Of a DNA stretch of 64,000 nucleotides, positions 9,576 to 19,215 are shown one piece after another (the stretch's first letter is position 1; each line of letters starts with the position of its first letter). The stretch lies in NCBI GenBank assembly GCA_947498935.1, contig CANMMM010000013.1, forward strand, positions 1-64,000, in the 5' to 3' direction. The notes below the pieces were generated by a model, which saw only the letters and a program-made list of their open reading frames with translations, had not been told where the DNA came from and did no database searches. The translations under genes were made by a program, and so were the position numbers. The stretch comes from an uncultured Aquimarina sp. Lineage in GTDB: Bacteria; Bacteroidota; Bacteroidia; Flavobacteriales; Flavobacteriaceae.

Positions 9576-9754
9576 AATTGGCATTTAGAATAATCACAAA
9601 GAGGACACTAAATGCCAATTACTTGGAATACACCTTTTAAAGCACCCTCTTTGTAAGAAAAGATATGAGTATTTAAGACCCTAAATCTATAGAATCAAAG
9701 AGCGTACTTACCAATGAAGAAAAAGTGATCTGTAATTGCAGGTCACTTTTTTTT
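9576..9754 (+). ncRNA. Structured RNA candidate R2 with predicted pseudoknot
   Basis: A perfect 13-bp hairpin (AATTGGCATTTAG 9576-9588 / CTAAATGCCAATT 9608-9620) holds ACAAAGAGG in its loop, and that loop segment is complementary over 9 bp to CCTCTTTGT at 9646-9654, which would make a pseudoknot or a switch. GAGGACA is present (9601-9607), as is AAAGAGCGTAC (9697-9707), matching R1 and R3, and a terminator follows. It could be a stand-alone RNA or the 3' UTR of mscS. Confidence 0.55.
9719..9754 (+). terminator. Rho-independent terminator after R2
   Basis: The stem AAAAGTGATCTG / CAGGTCACTTTT (one G-T pair) has a TAATTG loop and then a T-run. It would end mscS or R2 transcripts. Confidence 0.8.
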
Positions 9755-9990
9755 ATAATGGTATGGACCTTTACAGGATTATTTTTTAGAGTTTAAGATT
9801 GTTTTATAAGGATATTTGTGTAATTCATCGATATTTTTGTGTTTTTTAACGGTTAAAATTTTGTTTTAACACAATTTTCACATTATCTTTATGTCAGTAA
9901 AAAGCACAAAGACTAGAGTTAACATTTTAATCTATATGACGATATGGTCTTAAAATTTTAATTTGGTATATATTGTGAGGGCTAGATTAA

Positions 9991-10095
9991 GTGTGAGGAC
10001 ATTAGCCATAAAAGACCCCAATCTTAAAAGCTAAAGAGAGTACGTAATTTGTCCCAAAACAAAAGCGTTTCTATAATTAGAAACGCTTTTCTGGT
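9991..10095 (+). ncRNA. Structured RNA candidate R3
   Basis: GTGTGAGGACA as in R1, then a hairpin whose outer stem is TTAGC / GCTAA (R1 has TTAGTT / AACTAA at the same place) and whose inner stem is AAGA / TCTT, then AAGAGAGTAC, then a terminator. The change of both stem strands between R1 and R3 supports an RNA structure. No coding frame runs through it. Confidence 0.55.
10061..10092. terminator. Bidirectional terminator between R3 and yceI
   Basis: The stem AAAAGCGTTTCT / AGAAACGCTTTT has a loop of about six bases. It lies between the rightward R3 and the convergent yceI-like gene, and has T-rich sequence on each side. Confidence 0.75.
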
Positions 10096-10163
10096 TTTTG
10101 ATTATTTAGTCTATATCTGTATATATAATTTTATTAAATTATTATACAAAGTAAGTGCTTTTA

Positions 10164-10724
10164 CTATTTAGTATATTCAGCTTCTACTGTAATAGCTACT
10201 GTTTTTGCAATATTTTTTGCAGGTTTTCCTTTTTCGAAGGCTACTCCGTAATCAGCTAATGTAACATCGAATTTAGAATCTAATTTGATACTACCTCCTG
10301 CAACTGTAAAGCTAGCTTTTTCTTCGATGTCTTTAGTAACACCGTTGATTGTTAGTTGACCAGTTACTACAGCTTCATAGCTTCCATCTGTGCTAAAATC
10401 AATAGCCGAAATATCTTTTATAGAACCAACTAATTTTGCTTTAGGGTTTTCTTTGGTATTTAAAAATTTAGCACTGTTAAAGTGTTTTTGCATCAGGGCT
10501 TTTTCGAATTCAAAGCTTTGCATAGGTACTACAAAAACAACTTTTCCTGTTGCTATATCTAATTTACTTACAGATTTATAATTGTGCGCTGTGATATCCT
10601 CAACAGGTGTAGTAGAAAAGAAGCTAATATGTGTTTTTTGACTTTTGATCTCTGTTAATACTGGAGCGAATGCTACAATGCTTAAAACGATAAATGATGC
10701 TATTGCTAATTTTAAATTTTTCAT
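10164..10724 (-). CDS. YceI family periplasmic protein
   Basis: A 186-residue exported protein: an N-terminal hydrophobic segment serves as signal peptide, then a lipocalin-like YceI beta barrel that in studied relatives binds isoprenoid or other long lipids. Family features are KTHISFFSTTP at the start of the barrel, the FEFEKALMQKHFNS segment, GQLTINGVTKDIEEKASF, and SKFDVTLADYGV near the end. It is 41 bp downstream of the OB-fold protein gene (10766-11239) on the same strand, so the two are probably co-transcribed. Ligand unknown. Confidence 0.88.
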   Translation of the reverse strand: MKNLKLAIASFIVLSIVAFAPVLTEIKSQKTHISFFSTTPVEDITAHNYKSVSKLDIATGKVVFVVPMQSFEFEKALMQKHFNSAKFLNTKENPKAKLVGSIKDISAIDFSTDGSYEAVVTGQLTINGVTKDIEEKASFTVAGGSIKLDSKFDVTLADYGVAFEKGKPAKNIAKTVAITVEAEYTK

Positions 10725-10765
10725 TTGTGTTTACTTTTATAGTTTATAATTTGATTTGTGATTGT

Positions 10766-11239
10766 TTATTTTACAACTTTACTTTTTTCGATAATTACAT
10801 TTTCATACATCTCTAAATCTTCATCATAGGAAGCACCTGCTCTAATAACCCCTTTTATAGTAGTCTTATCTCCCACAGCGAGTCCTTCTGCAGAAGCTTC
10901 TGTTTCTTTAGTTAATGTACAACTTACGCCTGCTTTATCAGTAGGTGTCTTTAGTAAAATTACTGTTTGGTCATTAAAATCTTTTGAAATTTCTGCAATT
11001 GTACCAGATATCTGAAGAATTTTGGACTCTCCTTCCGCGTCTAGATATTTTTCATTTGCTGTATTGGCATCTTTTAAATATTCGCTTACAATATCACTGG
11101 CATTATAAGAAAAGTCTGCTTCTAAAGATTGTACATCTCTATGCGGTTGATTAAACATATACAATACAACTGCACCAGCGATTACGATTCCAATTCCAGC
11201 AAGAATAAGTATTGATTTTATGACTTTCTTTTTTGACAT
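10766..11239 (-). CDS. Membrane-anchored OB-fold (tRNA_anti-like) protein
   Basis: A 157-residue protein with a single N-terminal membrane helix (about 7-28), which leaves the remainder in the periplasm. The soluble part holds LEADFSYNASDIVSEYLKDANTANEKYLD and then ILQISGTIAEISKDFNDQTVILLKT, as in the tRNA_anti-like OB-fold family found in Bacteroidota. It is upstream of and likely in an operon with the yceI-like gene; the same pairing is, as far as I recall, common in flavobacteria. No enzymatic motif is visible and the function is unknown. Confidence 0.75.
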   Translation of the reverse strand: MSKKKVIKSILILAGIGIVIAGAVVLYMFNQPHRDVQSLEADFSYNASDIVSEYLKDANTANEKYLDAEGESKILQISGTIAEISKDFNDQTVILLKTPTDKAGVSCTLTKETEASAEGLAVGDKTTIKGVIRAGASYDEDLEMYENVIIEKSKVVK

Positions 11240-11519
11240 GGTAGTTTATTTTGATGGTTACTTTTATTTGTTTTTCAATTTACAGATGTAGTCAAAGAAA
11301 TTTCTTTAACATTACATCAATTCTTTTATTTAACACTTTTTAACTATCCTTAAGACTTCCGTTATAAGAAATAGTAATTTTTTAGCAAATTAAGCCATAA
11401 TCTGTTATTTACCAATGGAAAGCTAGAATATCATGTGTCTATGTATATTTTATGCGTTACCAAGTAAGTAGTTTTTGTTTTGCAATAGTGTTTTAACTAT
11501 GGATGCTGTTTTTAGTAAA

Positions 11520-11665
11520 TGAATTGGTTTGTACTTTTTTTGATTTCAGCTATAAACAAAGATTTTGTGATCAAATGGAGTGTTTTTTTGTCATGCAGCA
11601 TCGCTCGACAATTCAAAAAACTAAAAAGTTTGAGTGTGTGGGATCGTTTTTATATCAGATTGAAA
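11520..11665 (+). repeat. MITE-like family A, degenerate copy
   Basis: It keeps the internal order of family A: TTTGTACTTTTTTTGATTTCAG, GTGATCAAATGGAGT, a central GCAGCATCGCTCGACAATTC, then the A-rich segment. Both ends are decayed. The rest of the long gap 11240-12236 upstream of susC is AT-rich and shows no gene; a short motif ACATTTGAGCTGC lies at 11972. Confidence 0.5.
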
Positions 11666-12236
11666 AAGTTTACATCTTAAATCCCTACATGAAGATTTGT
11701 ATATAGGCACATTTGTTAAAGAAATAAATTACACTTTTCATAAACAATGGGTTATGAAGCTAGTAGAAAATACCATTAATAATTTTATTGAATCGAATAG
11801 TTAAGGGTTACTAAAAGAGTCGTATATTCACAAAATATTAGCTCTTTTGTTGTCGATATAGTACTCATTTGTAAGTAGTTTTAAGGTTTAACCATTGATA
11901 TGCTGAGGCTTGCTTCAAAATTACTATCAATTGCTTCAAATTTTATAAATTACTATAAAAGCTATGTAATACATTTGAGCTGCTTTTGTTGTAATGTACC
12001 AGTAGCTTTTTAAAAGATTACAAAAGGTATTAACAATTGTTTGCTAGAAAGACAGTATTTTTTTATTACTGTTGCAAAAATAATAGAAACATTATTTAAA
12101 ATTGATGTTTTACAGAATGAATAAGTTGTATGAAATCAAACGATAGAGTACACTATAGTAGGTGCAAGTGTGAAAAGTAAAATAGTAATGTAATGATAGA
12201 ATGTTGAGTATCTAAAATTAACTAAAAACCATAAAT

Positions 12237-15200
12237 ATGATTAAATTAAAATTAGGTTTTATTTTACTTATGACGCTGTTTGTGCAGAACAGTTTTTCAC
12301 AGACGAATTCTGTGAGTGGTACCGTCTTAGATGACTTAGGAGTACCATTACCTGGAGTAACAATACTTGTACAGGGAACAGATAACGGTACCACTACAGA
12401 TTTTGATGGGAATTATATTATAGAAGATGTAAAGCAAACTGACCAGTTGCTATATACATATTTAGGAATGACATCTCAGTTAGTGACTGTAGGAAATAAA
12501 ACAAGAATCAATATTACGCTCAAAGCAGAGGCAGAAGCACTAGACGAAATTGTAGTAGTAGGATATGGTTCTACCAGTACAGCAAAGCTGATTACTTCTG
12601 TAGCTACAGTAAAAAGTGATGAAATCACACAAGTAGCAGTAAGTAGTGTTGATCAAGCGTTACAAGGGCGTACTCCAGGGGTGATTGTTACCAATTCTGG
12701 AGCGCCAGGATCAGCACCATCTGTAAGAATTAGAGGGGTTGGTACCGTAAATACCAATGATCCATTATATGTAATCGATGGAGTACCAGCAGGATCGTTA
12801 GAAACTTTAAACCCTAATGATATTGAGTCGATGAGTGTATTAAAAGATGCTTCATCTGCTGCAATTTACGGTTCTAGAGCGGCAAATGGTGTGGTTATTA
12901 TTACAACGAAAAGTGGTAAGAATGGTAAGGTAAACTTTAATTTTAATACTTATGTAGGTTTTCAAGAAGTATGGAATACCTATGATTTATTAAACACAGA
13001 ACAATATTTAGCATACGGTAGAGATTTATTGGGTGCTGCTGGTACGCCAGTACCTCCTAGATTTAATGATTTAGGAGAATTTGAGGGAGTTGAGACAGAC
13101 TGGCAAGAAGCATTGTTTAGAGATGCGTTGATTACCAAGACAGATTTGTCGGTGAGTGCAGGTTCCGAAAAATCATCTGTATATTTTGGATTAGAGTATT
13201 TTGAACAAGAAGGTACACAATTAGGTACTGGTTTTGAGCGTATTTCTGCCAGAGTGAATTCTACATTTGAATTAGGGCGTTTAAAAATAGGTGAAAATAT
13301 TACCATTTCTAAAATAGATAGACAAAATGAGACCCCTAGTGGAGGGCGTACGCAGATATTACATGCTTTAAGAAGTGCACCTTATATTCCAGTATTTGAC
13401 CCGAGTAATCCAACTGGTTTTGCAGGAGCAGATTTACCAGATGGGCAAGATGCTGTGAATCCTGTTTTACTTGCTTTGGTTCATAAAAATGAAGACGAAA
13501 ACATAAAATTTTTAGGGTCTGCTTATGCTGAATTAGAATTGGCTAAAGGTTTATCTTTTAAAACTTCATTAGGAGTAGATATTTCATATGGTACCAACAG
13601 GCAATTTATACCAAGTTATACAGTAGGATCTAATAATACATCTGGTGAAGGGTCAAGTATTTCACAAAATAGATTTGCTTTCATTTCTCCTTTAGTAAAT
13701 GCTCAATTATTATATGATAGAAAATTTGGAAGTCATTCTGTGAATTTTGTGGGAGGAGTTGAAAGACAAGATTTTGAAGTAAGTACTTTATTAGGAAGTG
13801 GTCAAAATATACTGACTAATGATGTGGAAGAATTGATAGATACAAAAGATAGAAATACGGAAAGTCAACGACAAGAAGAAACGTTGATTTCTTATTTTGG
13901 TCGAGTAAATTATGATTTTGATGCAAAATATTTAGTGGGGTTTTCTTACAGACGAGATGGGAGTTCAAAATTTGGACCAAATAATAGATGGGCTGATTTT
14001 ATTGGATTATCAGCAGGTTGGAGAATAGGACAAGAACAATTCTTAAAAAATGTAGATTGGGTTAGCGATCTAAAACTAAAAGCAAGTATTGGGGAAGTAG
14101 GAAATAATAATATTGATAACTACGAATTTCAATCTGTAATCAATGGTGATTTTTTCTATAGCTCAGGAACGGGGTCTAATCTTCAACTTATCCAAGGAAG
14201 TGGAGTTACTCAGTTAGCCAATGAAAATATTAAATGGGAAACTACTGAAATGATTAATTTAGGTATTAGTGGAGCTTTCTTTAATAATCAATTGACATTT
14301 AATGCAGAGTATTTCTTTAACGAAACTAAAGATATGTTACTTCGTATACCAATTCCTGGTTCATTAGGATTTGATGAAGGGCCAAGAGCTAATGTAGGTA
14401 ATGTGGAAAATAAAGGATTGGAATTTGAATTAGGTTTTAATCAAACAATCAATGATTTTTCTTGGAGTATTAATGCAAATATTTCTTTTGTAGATAACGA
14501 AGTGACACGTTTAAGCGGATCGAATCCAGTAATTTTTGGACCAGAACCAACAGGTAGAGCAGATGTGGTTACACGTACAGAAGCAGATGAACCATTGGCT
14601 TATTTTTATGGATGGAAAGTAGATGGAATTTTTCAGGAAGGGGATGATTTTTCTCAACAGCCAGGCGCACAACCAGGGGATATTAGATTTGTAGATATAG
14701 AAAAAGACGGTATCATCGATGATAAGGATAAAACTAATATAGGGCACTTCTTGCCAGATTTTACTTATGGTTTTAATGCAAGTGCTAATTACAAAAATTT
14801 TGATTTAACCGTATTTTTCCAAGGAACGCAAGGAAATGAAATCTTAAATGTTACTGGAATTGATTTATATGGTAGTGATCGTTTGTTTAATACAGGGACT
14901 AGAGTATTAGATAGATGGACACCAACAAATACAAATACTACAGAACCAAGAGCTATTGCTGGTGATCCAAATAGAAATACTAGAATTTCAGACAGATACG
15001 TAGAAGATGGGTCGTATTTACGTCTTAAAACATTGACATTAGGATATTCATTAGATCAAGCTTTATTAGATAGAATGGCAAAGCATATAGGTCTTAATAA
15101 ACTAAGAATGTATGTGACTGGTCAAAACTTATTGACATTTACAGACTATGAAGGGTTAGACCCAGAGATTGCGTCGGATCCCCAATTTAATGGTCAAGCA

Positions 15201-15284
15201 GCAGCATCTTTAACGCAAGGTGTAGATTTTGGACAATATCCGCAAGCAAGAGCAATTTTATTCGGTATACAAGCTGGATTTTAA
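12237..15284 (+). CDS. SusC/RagA TonB-linked outer-membrane receptor
   Basis: A 1,015-residue outer-membrane transporter that pairs with the SusD lipoprotein to import oligosaccharides or other large nutrients using TonB energy. It has a signal peptide (1-21, ending SFSQ), a carboxypeptidase-regulatory-like domain (about 24-100; GTVLDDLGVPLPGVTI), a LDEIVVVGYGS TonB-box-like segment near 102-112, a plug domain (to about 225; IRGVGTVNTNDPLYVIDGVP and VLKDASSAAIYGSRAANGVV), then the beta barrel ending in a terminal Phe. Sixteen bases separate it from susD. The long upstream gap likely holds control sites. Substrate not predictable: no degradative enzyme is directly in the operon. Confidence 0.95.
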   Translation: MIKLKLGFILLMTLFVQNSFSQTNSVSGTVLDDLGVPLPGVTILVQGTDNGTTTDFDGNYIIEDVKQTDQLLYTYLGMTSQLVTVGNKTRINITLKAEAEALDEIVVVGYGSTSTAKLITSVATVKSDEITQVAVSSVDQALQGRTPGVIVTNSGAPGSAPSVRIRGVGTVNTNDPLYVIDGVPAGSLETLNPNDIESMSVLKDASSAAIYGSRAANGVVIITTKSGKNGKVNFNFNTYVGFQEVWNTYDLLNTEQYLAYGRDLLGAAGTPVPPRFNDLGEFEGVETDWQEALFRDALITKTDLSVSAGSEKSSVYFGLEYFEQEGTQLGTGFERISARVNSTFELGRLKIGENITISKIDRQNETPSGGRTQILHALRSAPYIPVFDPSNPTGFAGADLPDGQDAVNPVLLALVHKNEDENIKFLGSAYAELELAKGLSFKTSLGVDISYGTNRQFIPSYTVGSNNTSGEGSSISQNRFAFISPLVNAQLLYDRKFGSHSVNFVGGVERQDFEVSTLLGSGQNILTNDVEELIDTKDRNTESQRQEETLISYFGRVNYDFDAKYLVGFSYRRDGSSKFGPNNRWADFIGLSAGWRIGQEQFLKNVDWVSDLKLKASIGEVGNNNIDNYEFQSVINGDFFYSSGTGSNLQLIQGSGVTQLANENIKWETTEMINLGISGAFFNNQLTFNAEYFFNETKDMLLRIPIPGSLGFDEGPRANVGNVENKGLEFELGFNQTINDFSWSINANISFVDNEVTRLSGSNPVIFGPEPTGRADVVTRTEADEPLAYFYGWKVDGIFQEGDDFSQQPGAQPGDIRFVDIEKDGIIDDKDKTNIGHFLPDFTYGFNASANYKNFDLTVFFQGTQGNEILNVTGIDLYGSDRLFNTGTRVLDRWTPTNTNTTEPRAIAGDPNRNTRISDRYVEDGSYLRLKTLTLGYSLDQALLDRMAKHIGLNKLRMYVTGQNLLTFTDYEGLDPEIASDPQFNGQAAASLTQGVDFGQYPQARAILFGIQAGF

Positions 15285-15300
15285 TTAAAAAAAATAACAT

Positions 15301-16776
15301 ATGAAAAAAATTGTAATAATTAGTTTAACTTTAGTATTCATAGGTATTTATTCCTGTGATGAAGAAGAGTTAGCATTAGATAATCCTAATGCAATACCAA
15401 CAAGTAATTTTTATCAAACTGGAGAGCAAGCAGAATCAGCAGTTAATGCCATTTATGCGGCATTACAAACTAATGGGATGTATAAAAGAGAATACTTTTA
15501 TGTACATGATTTATTATCTGATGAGTATCAGATTGGAGGAGGTTTAGAAGCCCAGAGAATACAAGTGTTAGATCACACCTTTGATTCTTCTAATCCTTTG
15601 ATCAAAGACTTATGGAATGGATTGTACAGAGTAGTACAACGTTCAAATCTAGTATTAGAGAATGTACCTAATGTTCCAGCAGAAGGACTTTCACAAGAAT
15701 TAAAAGAAAGATTTTTAGGAGAAGCAAGATTTTTACGTGCTTTTGCGTTGTTTGACTTGGTAAGTTTATGGGGAGAAATTCCTTTACAAATAAAAGTACC
15801 TGATCCTTCAGGAAGTCAAGGAGAGCCTTTGTCTCCTGAACAAGCCGTTTATGATGTGATTTTTAATGATTTAGAAATAGCAATTAATAACCTTCCTATT
15901 AATTATGATAACAGTAATTTGGGAAGAGTAACAAAAGGAGCTGCGCAAGCACTCGTAGCTAAAGTTCATATGTTTAGAGGCGATGTAGTACTAGCAAGAC
16001 CTTTCTTAGAAGAGGTGATTAATTCTGGTGTATATTCCTTAGTAGCAAATTATGGTGATAACTTTACCATAGAAGGTGAAAATAATTCGGAGTCTGTCTT
16101 TGAAGTTCAGTTTTCAGGAGAAAATGATCCAAAAAAGCAATGGGATGCAGTTGGAACTGGATTGACAGAAACTACTTTTAGAGGTCAAGAATATAGTCCT
16201 ATAGGATGGCGTAATGTAAAGCCATCGGATAGTCTAGTAGCTGATTTCGAGGAAAATGATCCTAGATTCAAAGCTTCTTTTTACGAGAATGGAGATTTAT
16301 TTAATAATGCTCAAGATACTATTGGAGGACAAAATACGCCAGCAACTAGAAAATATACAACAGCGTATTTTAGAGATAGTGAACAAGAAGTATCTTCTAT
16401 CAATTTTAGAGTGATACGGTATGCAGATGTGCTATTAATGATGGCGGAAGTAGAAAATGAATTGAGTGGACCAGCTGCAGCATTACCTTTTATCAATCAG
16501 GTACGTGCTAGAGTAGAGATGCCAGCCTACCCAACAACGGCTTTTCCTTTTAGTAACCAGCAAGAAGCTTTTGAAGCGATTGTACATGAAAGACGTGTGG
16601 AATTGAATCAAGAGCAGGTACGTAATAGAGATATTCGAAGATGGCGAAGACAAGGGAAATTAGCAATTGAGCCGATAAAAGTATTTCAACCAAGAAATAA
16701 CTTTTTACCTTTACCAATAAGTGAGATTAATAATAATCAATCTTTGGATTTAGATGATCAAAAACCTGGTTACTAA
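15301..16776 (+). CDS. RagB/SusD family nutrient-binding lipoprotein
   Basis: A 491-residue surface lipoprotein that caps the SusC channel and binds substrate. The signal peptide ends at the lipobox YSC with Cys19. The SusD fold shows as NAIYAALQTNG, LWNGLYRVVQRSNLVLENV, the FLGEARFLRAFALFDLVSLWGEIPL segment, and near the C terminus NQVRARVEMP, ERRVELNQEQVRNRDIRRW and FLPLPISEI. It lies directly after its susC partner, and a strong terminator at 16803 ends the pair. Confidence 0.94.
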   Translation: MKKIVIISLTLVFIGIYSCDEEELALDNPNAIPTSNFYQTGEQAESAVNAIYAALQTNGMYKREYFYVHDLLSDEYQIGGGLEAQRIQVLDHTFDSSNPLIKDLWNGLYRVVQRSNLVLENVPNVPAEGLSQELKERFLGEARFLRAFALFDLVSLWGEIPLQIKVPDPSGSQGEPLSPEQAVYDVIFNDLEIAINNLPINYDNSNLGRVTKGAAQALVAKVHMFRGDVVLARPFLEEVINSGVYSLVANYGDNFTIEGENNSESVFEVQFSGENDPKKQWDAVGTGLTETTFRGQEYSPIGWRNVKPSDSLVADFEENDPRFKASFYENGDLFNNAQDTIGGQNTPATRKYTTAYFRDSEQEVSSINFRVIRYADVLLMMAEVENELSGPAAALPFINQVRARVEMPAYPTTAFPFSNQQEAFEAIVHERRVELNQEQVRNRDIRRWRRQGKLAIEPIKVFQPRNNFLPLPISEINNNQSLDLDDQKPGY

Positions 16777-16802
16777 TAGGTAATTAAAATAATGATAAAG
16801 TC

Positions 16803-16830
16803 AAGCCCCGAATTTTCGGGGCTTTCTTAT
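16803..16830 (+). terminator. Terminator of the susCD operon
   Basis: A perfect 10-bp stem AAGCCCCGAA / TTCGGGGCTT with a TT loop, followed by TCTTATTTTT, 26 bases after the susD stop. Confidence 0.9.
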
Positions 16831-16847
16831 TTTTAGAGAAGGTTCTC

Positions 16848-16970
16848 CCTTTCTTGATTTCAACAAAAAACTTAAGATTTTATGATCAACGGCAAGTATT
16901 GATTGAAAACTCAAAGAATGCAAAATTGGAGTGTAAAAGATTATTTTTATGACAGATTGTAAAAAGTTTA
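16848..16970 (+). repeat. MITE-like family A, degenerate copy
   Basis: It shows the family A interior (TTGATTTCAAC, ATGATCAACGG, GAAAACTCAAAGAATGCAAAATTGG, TGACAGATTGTAAAAAGTTT) with a lost left end. It lies between the susCD terminator and the CRTAC1-like gene. Confidence 0.5.
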
Positions 16971-17028
16971 ATGCTAGCTGTTGTACTAAATTAAATTGGT
17001 ATCATTATTTCTCTAATAAAAAAATCAG

Positions 17029-19215
17029 ATGACACATATCAGAAATTACTTTTTTATAGGGCTCTATATAAGTATTTGTGTTGCTTGTAAGGATACAAAA
17101 ACGCCAGTAACCATGAAAATGTTACTAGCCAAAGCAGCAAAGGGATATTTTTATATCCCACAGAATGAATATGCAGCAACTATAAAAGCTAAGCATTATG
17201 ATAGTTTGTGGCAGCGAGCAACACCCCATGACAAGTATAAATACCGATACCAAGCAGCAGTAGCACATCTATCAGCAGGTACAACACCTATAGCCATTCG
17301 TTATTTGGAGGAGTTGATAACTGTGCGTAATCGTTCAAGATTTGTGGTAGGTCTAGCGCCAGGAGAAGAAGACAGGTTAGAATCCTTATTGGGATTAGCA
17401 TATTTACGACTAGGAGAACAAGAAAACTGTATTCTAAATCATACAGCAGAATCTTGTATTATTCCTATACAATCAGCAGGAGTACATCAGAAAAAACAAG
17501 GCTCCTTAAAGGCGATTGAGATATATACGAAGTTGTTAAAGAGTAATTCTAGAGATTTAACCAGTCAATGGTTGTTAAATATTGCTTACATGACATTAGG
17601 AGAATACCCTTCTGCTGTCCCCCCTCAATGGCTCATTCCTAGCGCTCAATTTGAGGCTGCATTTCCTCTCTTAGCATTTAAAGAAATGGGACATTATAGT
17701 GGTATTGCCATTAATCAACTTTCTGGAGGAGGCATTGTAGATGATTTCGATAATGATGGTTTTTTAGATATTATGGCAAGTAGTTGGTTTCCCAATCATC
17801 CGATTCGGTATTTCATAAACCAACAAGATGGTACTTTTAAAGAAACTACAAATACCAAGACTTTAGATGGTATTGGAGGAGGATTAAATATGGTACAAGG
17901 CGATTACAATAATGATGGGTATGTGGATGTATTGGTATTGCGAGGTGCTTGGATGGATAGTTTAGGAAAACAGCCGAATTCTTTATTGCGTAATAATGGC
18001 GATCACACATTTACAGACGTAACTTTAGACACAGGAATACTGTCTATGAATCCCACACAGACAGCAGTTTGGAGTGATTTTAATAATGATGGCTATTTAG
18101 ATATTTTTATAGGCAATGAATCAGGTGTAAACAAACCGAGAGCTTGTGAGTTGTTTTTAAATCAACAAGGAGAAAAATTTGTCAATGTAGCTATGACTGC
18201 TAATGCAGCTGTAAGCACTGAAAAAGAACAATTTTATGTAAAGGGAGTAGATGCTGCAGATTATAATAATGATGGGAAACAAGATATTTTGATCTCTACT
18301 ATGGGGCATAATAGTCGAACACTCTTATTGCAGAATATAGGAAATGATGCGGCAGGAGTACCTCATTTTAAAGAGGTAGGGAAGACAGTAGGGCTAGCAG
18401 CGCCTTTTTCTAGCTTTACCACTTGGTTTTGGGATTATAATAATGATGGACATATAGATATATTCATGGCTGGGTATAAAAGGAGTAGTATTCGTAGGCC
18501 TATTACGCATGATATTGCGGCAGAATATTTAGGAGTACCGCACCGGGCCGAAACAGGGCGTATTTTTCAGAATCAAGGAGATGGTACTTTTACAGATGTC
18601 AGTGCGAGTGTAGGGATGAACAAAATCTTGTATGCTATGGGCGCTAATTATGGAGATTTAGATAATGATGGATTTCTAGACGTGTTTCTAGGTACGGGCG
18701 AAGTAGATTTTGCTTCTATAATACCGAATAGAGTGTTTAGAAATGATCAAGGAAGTACGTTTCAGGAGGTGACTACAGCAGGAGGGTTTGGAAATATACA
18801 AAAAGGACACGCCGTATCATTTGCCGATATAGATAATGATGGAGATCAGGATATTCATGTAGTCATGGGAGGTGCTTATGAAGGAGATGTGTATGCTAAT
18901 AGTTTGTTTATCAATCCCTATAATAATACACATAATTGGATTACATTACAACTCCAAGGAGTACAAGCCAATCGAAGTGCTATCGGAAGTAAGCTAATAC
19001 TTACTTTAGCGTGTGAAGGAAAAGAACGAAAACTATACAGAACCATAAAAAGTGGAGGTAGTTTTGGTGCCAATCCATTGAGAGCAGAAATAGGCCTAGG
19101 AAACTGCACTAAGATCAAAGAAGTGATGATAGAATGGGCAGGTTCAGGAACGATACAACGACTTACTGATCTCAAGCCTAATTCATTTTATACGATTAAA
19201 GAAGAGGTGGAGTAA
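17029..19215 (+). CDS. CRTAC1-like FG-GAP/ASPIC-UnbV lipoprotein
   Basis: A 728-residue exported protein. The N terminus is a lipoprotein-type signal (IGLYISICVAC), then about 200 helical, TPR-like residues, then a beta propeller of FG-GAP/VCBS repeats. Seven calcium-binding loops of the form D-x-D/N-N-D-G-x-x-D are visible (for example DDFDNDGFLDI, GDYNNDGYVDV, SDFNNDGYLDI, ADIDNDGDQDI). The C terminus is an ASPIC/UnbV domain (about 645-725; GGSFGANPL, EVMIEWAGSG). In Bacteroidota such genes usually sit beside susCD, and here it follows susD by 250 bp, so it probably acts with that system at the cell surface. Databases sometimes call these RNA-binding proteins, which has no support here. Confidence 0.88.
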   Translation: MTHIRNYFFIGLYISICVACKDTKTPVTMKMLLAKAAKGYFYIPQNEYAATIKAKHYDSLWQRATPHDKYKYRYQAAVAHLSAGTTPIAIRYLEELITVRNRSRFVVGLAPGEEDRLESLLGLAYLRLGEQENCILNHTAESCIIPIQSAGVHQKKQGSLKAIEIYTKLLKSNSRDLTSQWLLNIAYMTLGEYPSAVPPQWLIPSAQFEAAFPLLAFKEMGHYSGIAINQLSGGGIVDDFDNDGFLDIMASSWFPNHPIRYFINQQDGTFKETTNTKTLDGIGGGLNMVQGDYNNDGYVDVLVLRGAWMDSLGKQPNSLLRNNGDHTFTDVTLDTGILSMNPTQTAVWSDFNNDGYLDIFIGNESGVNKPRACELFLNQQGEKFVNVAMTANAAVSTEKEQFYVKGVDAADYNNDGKQDILISTMGHNSRTLLLQNIGNDAAGVPHFKEVGKTVGLAAPFSSFTTWFWDYNNDGHIDIFMAGYKRSSIRRPITHDIAAEYLGVPHRAETGRIFQNQGDGTFTDVSASVGMNKILYAMGANYGDLDNDGFLDVFLGTGEVDFASIIPNRVFRNDQGSTFQEVTTAGGFGNIQKGHAVSFADIDNDGDQDIHVVMGGAYEGDVYANSLFINPYNNTHNWITLQLQGVQANRSAIGSKLILTLACEGKERKLYRTIKSGGSFGANPLRAEIGLGNCTKIKEVMIEWAGSGTIQRLTDLKPNSFYTIKEEVE

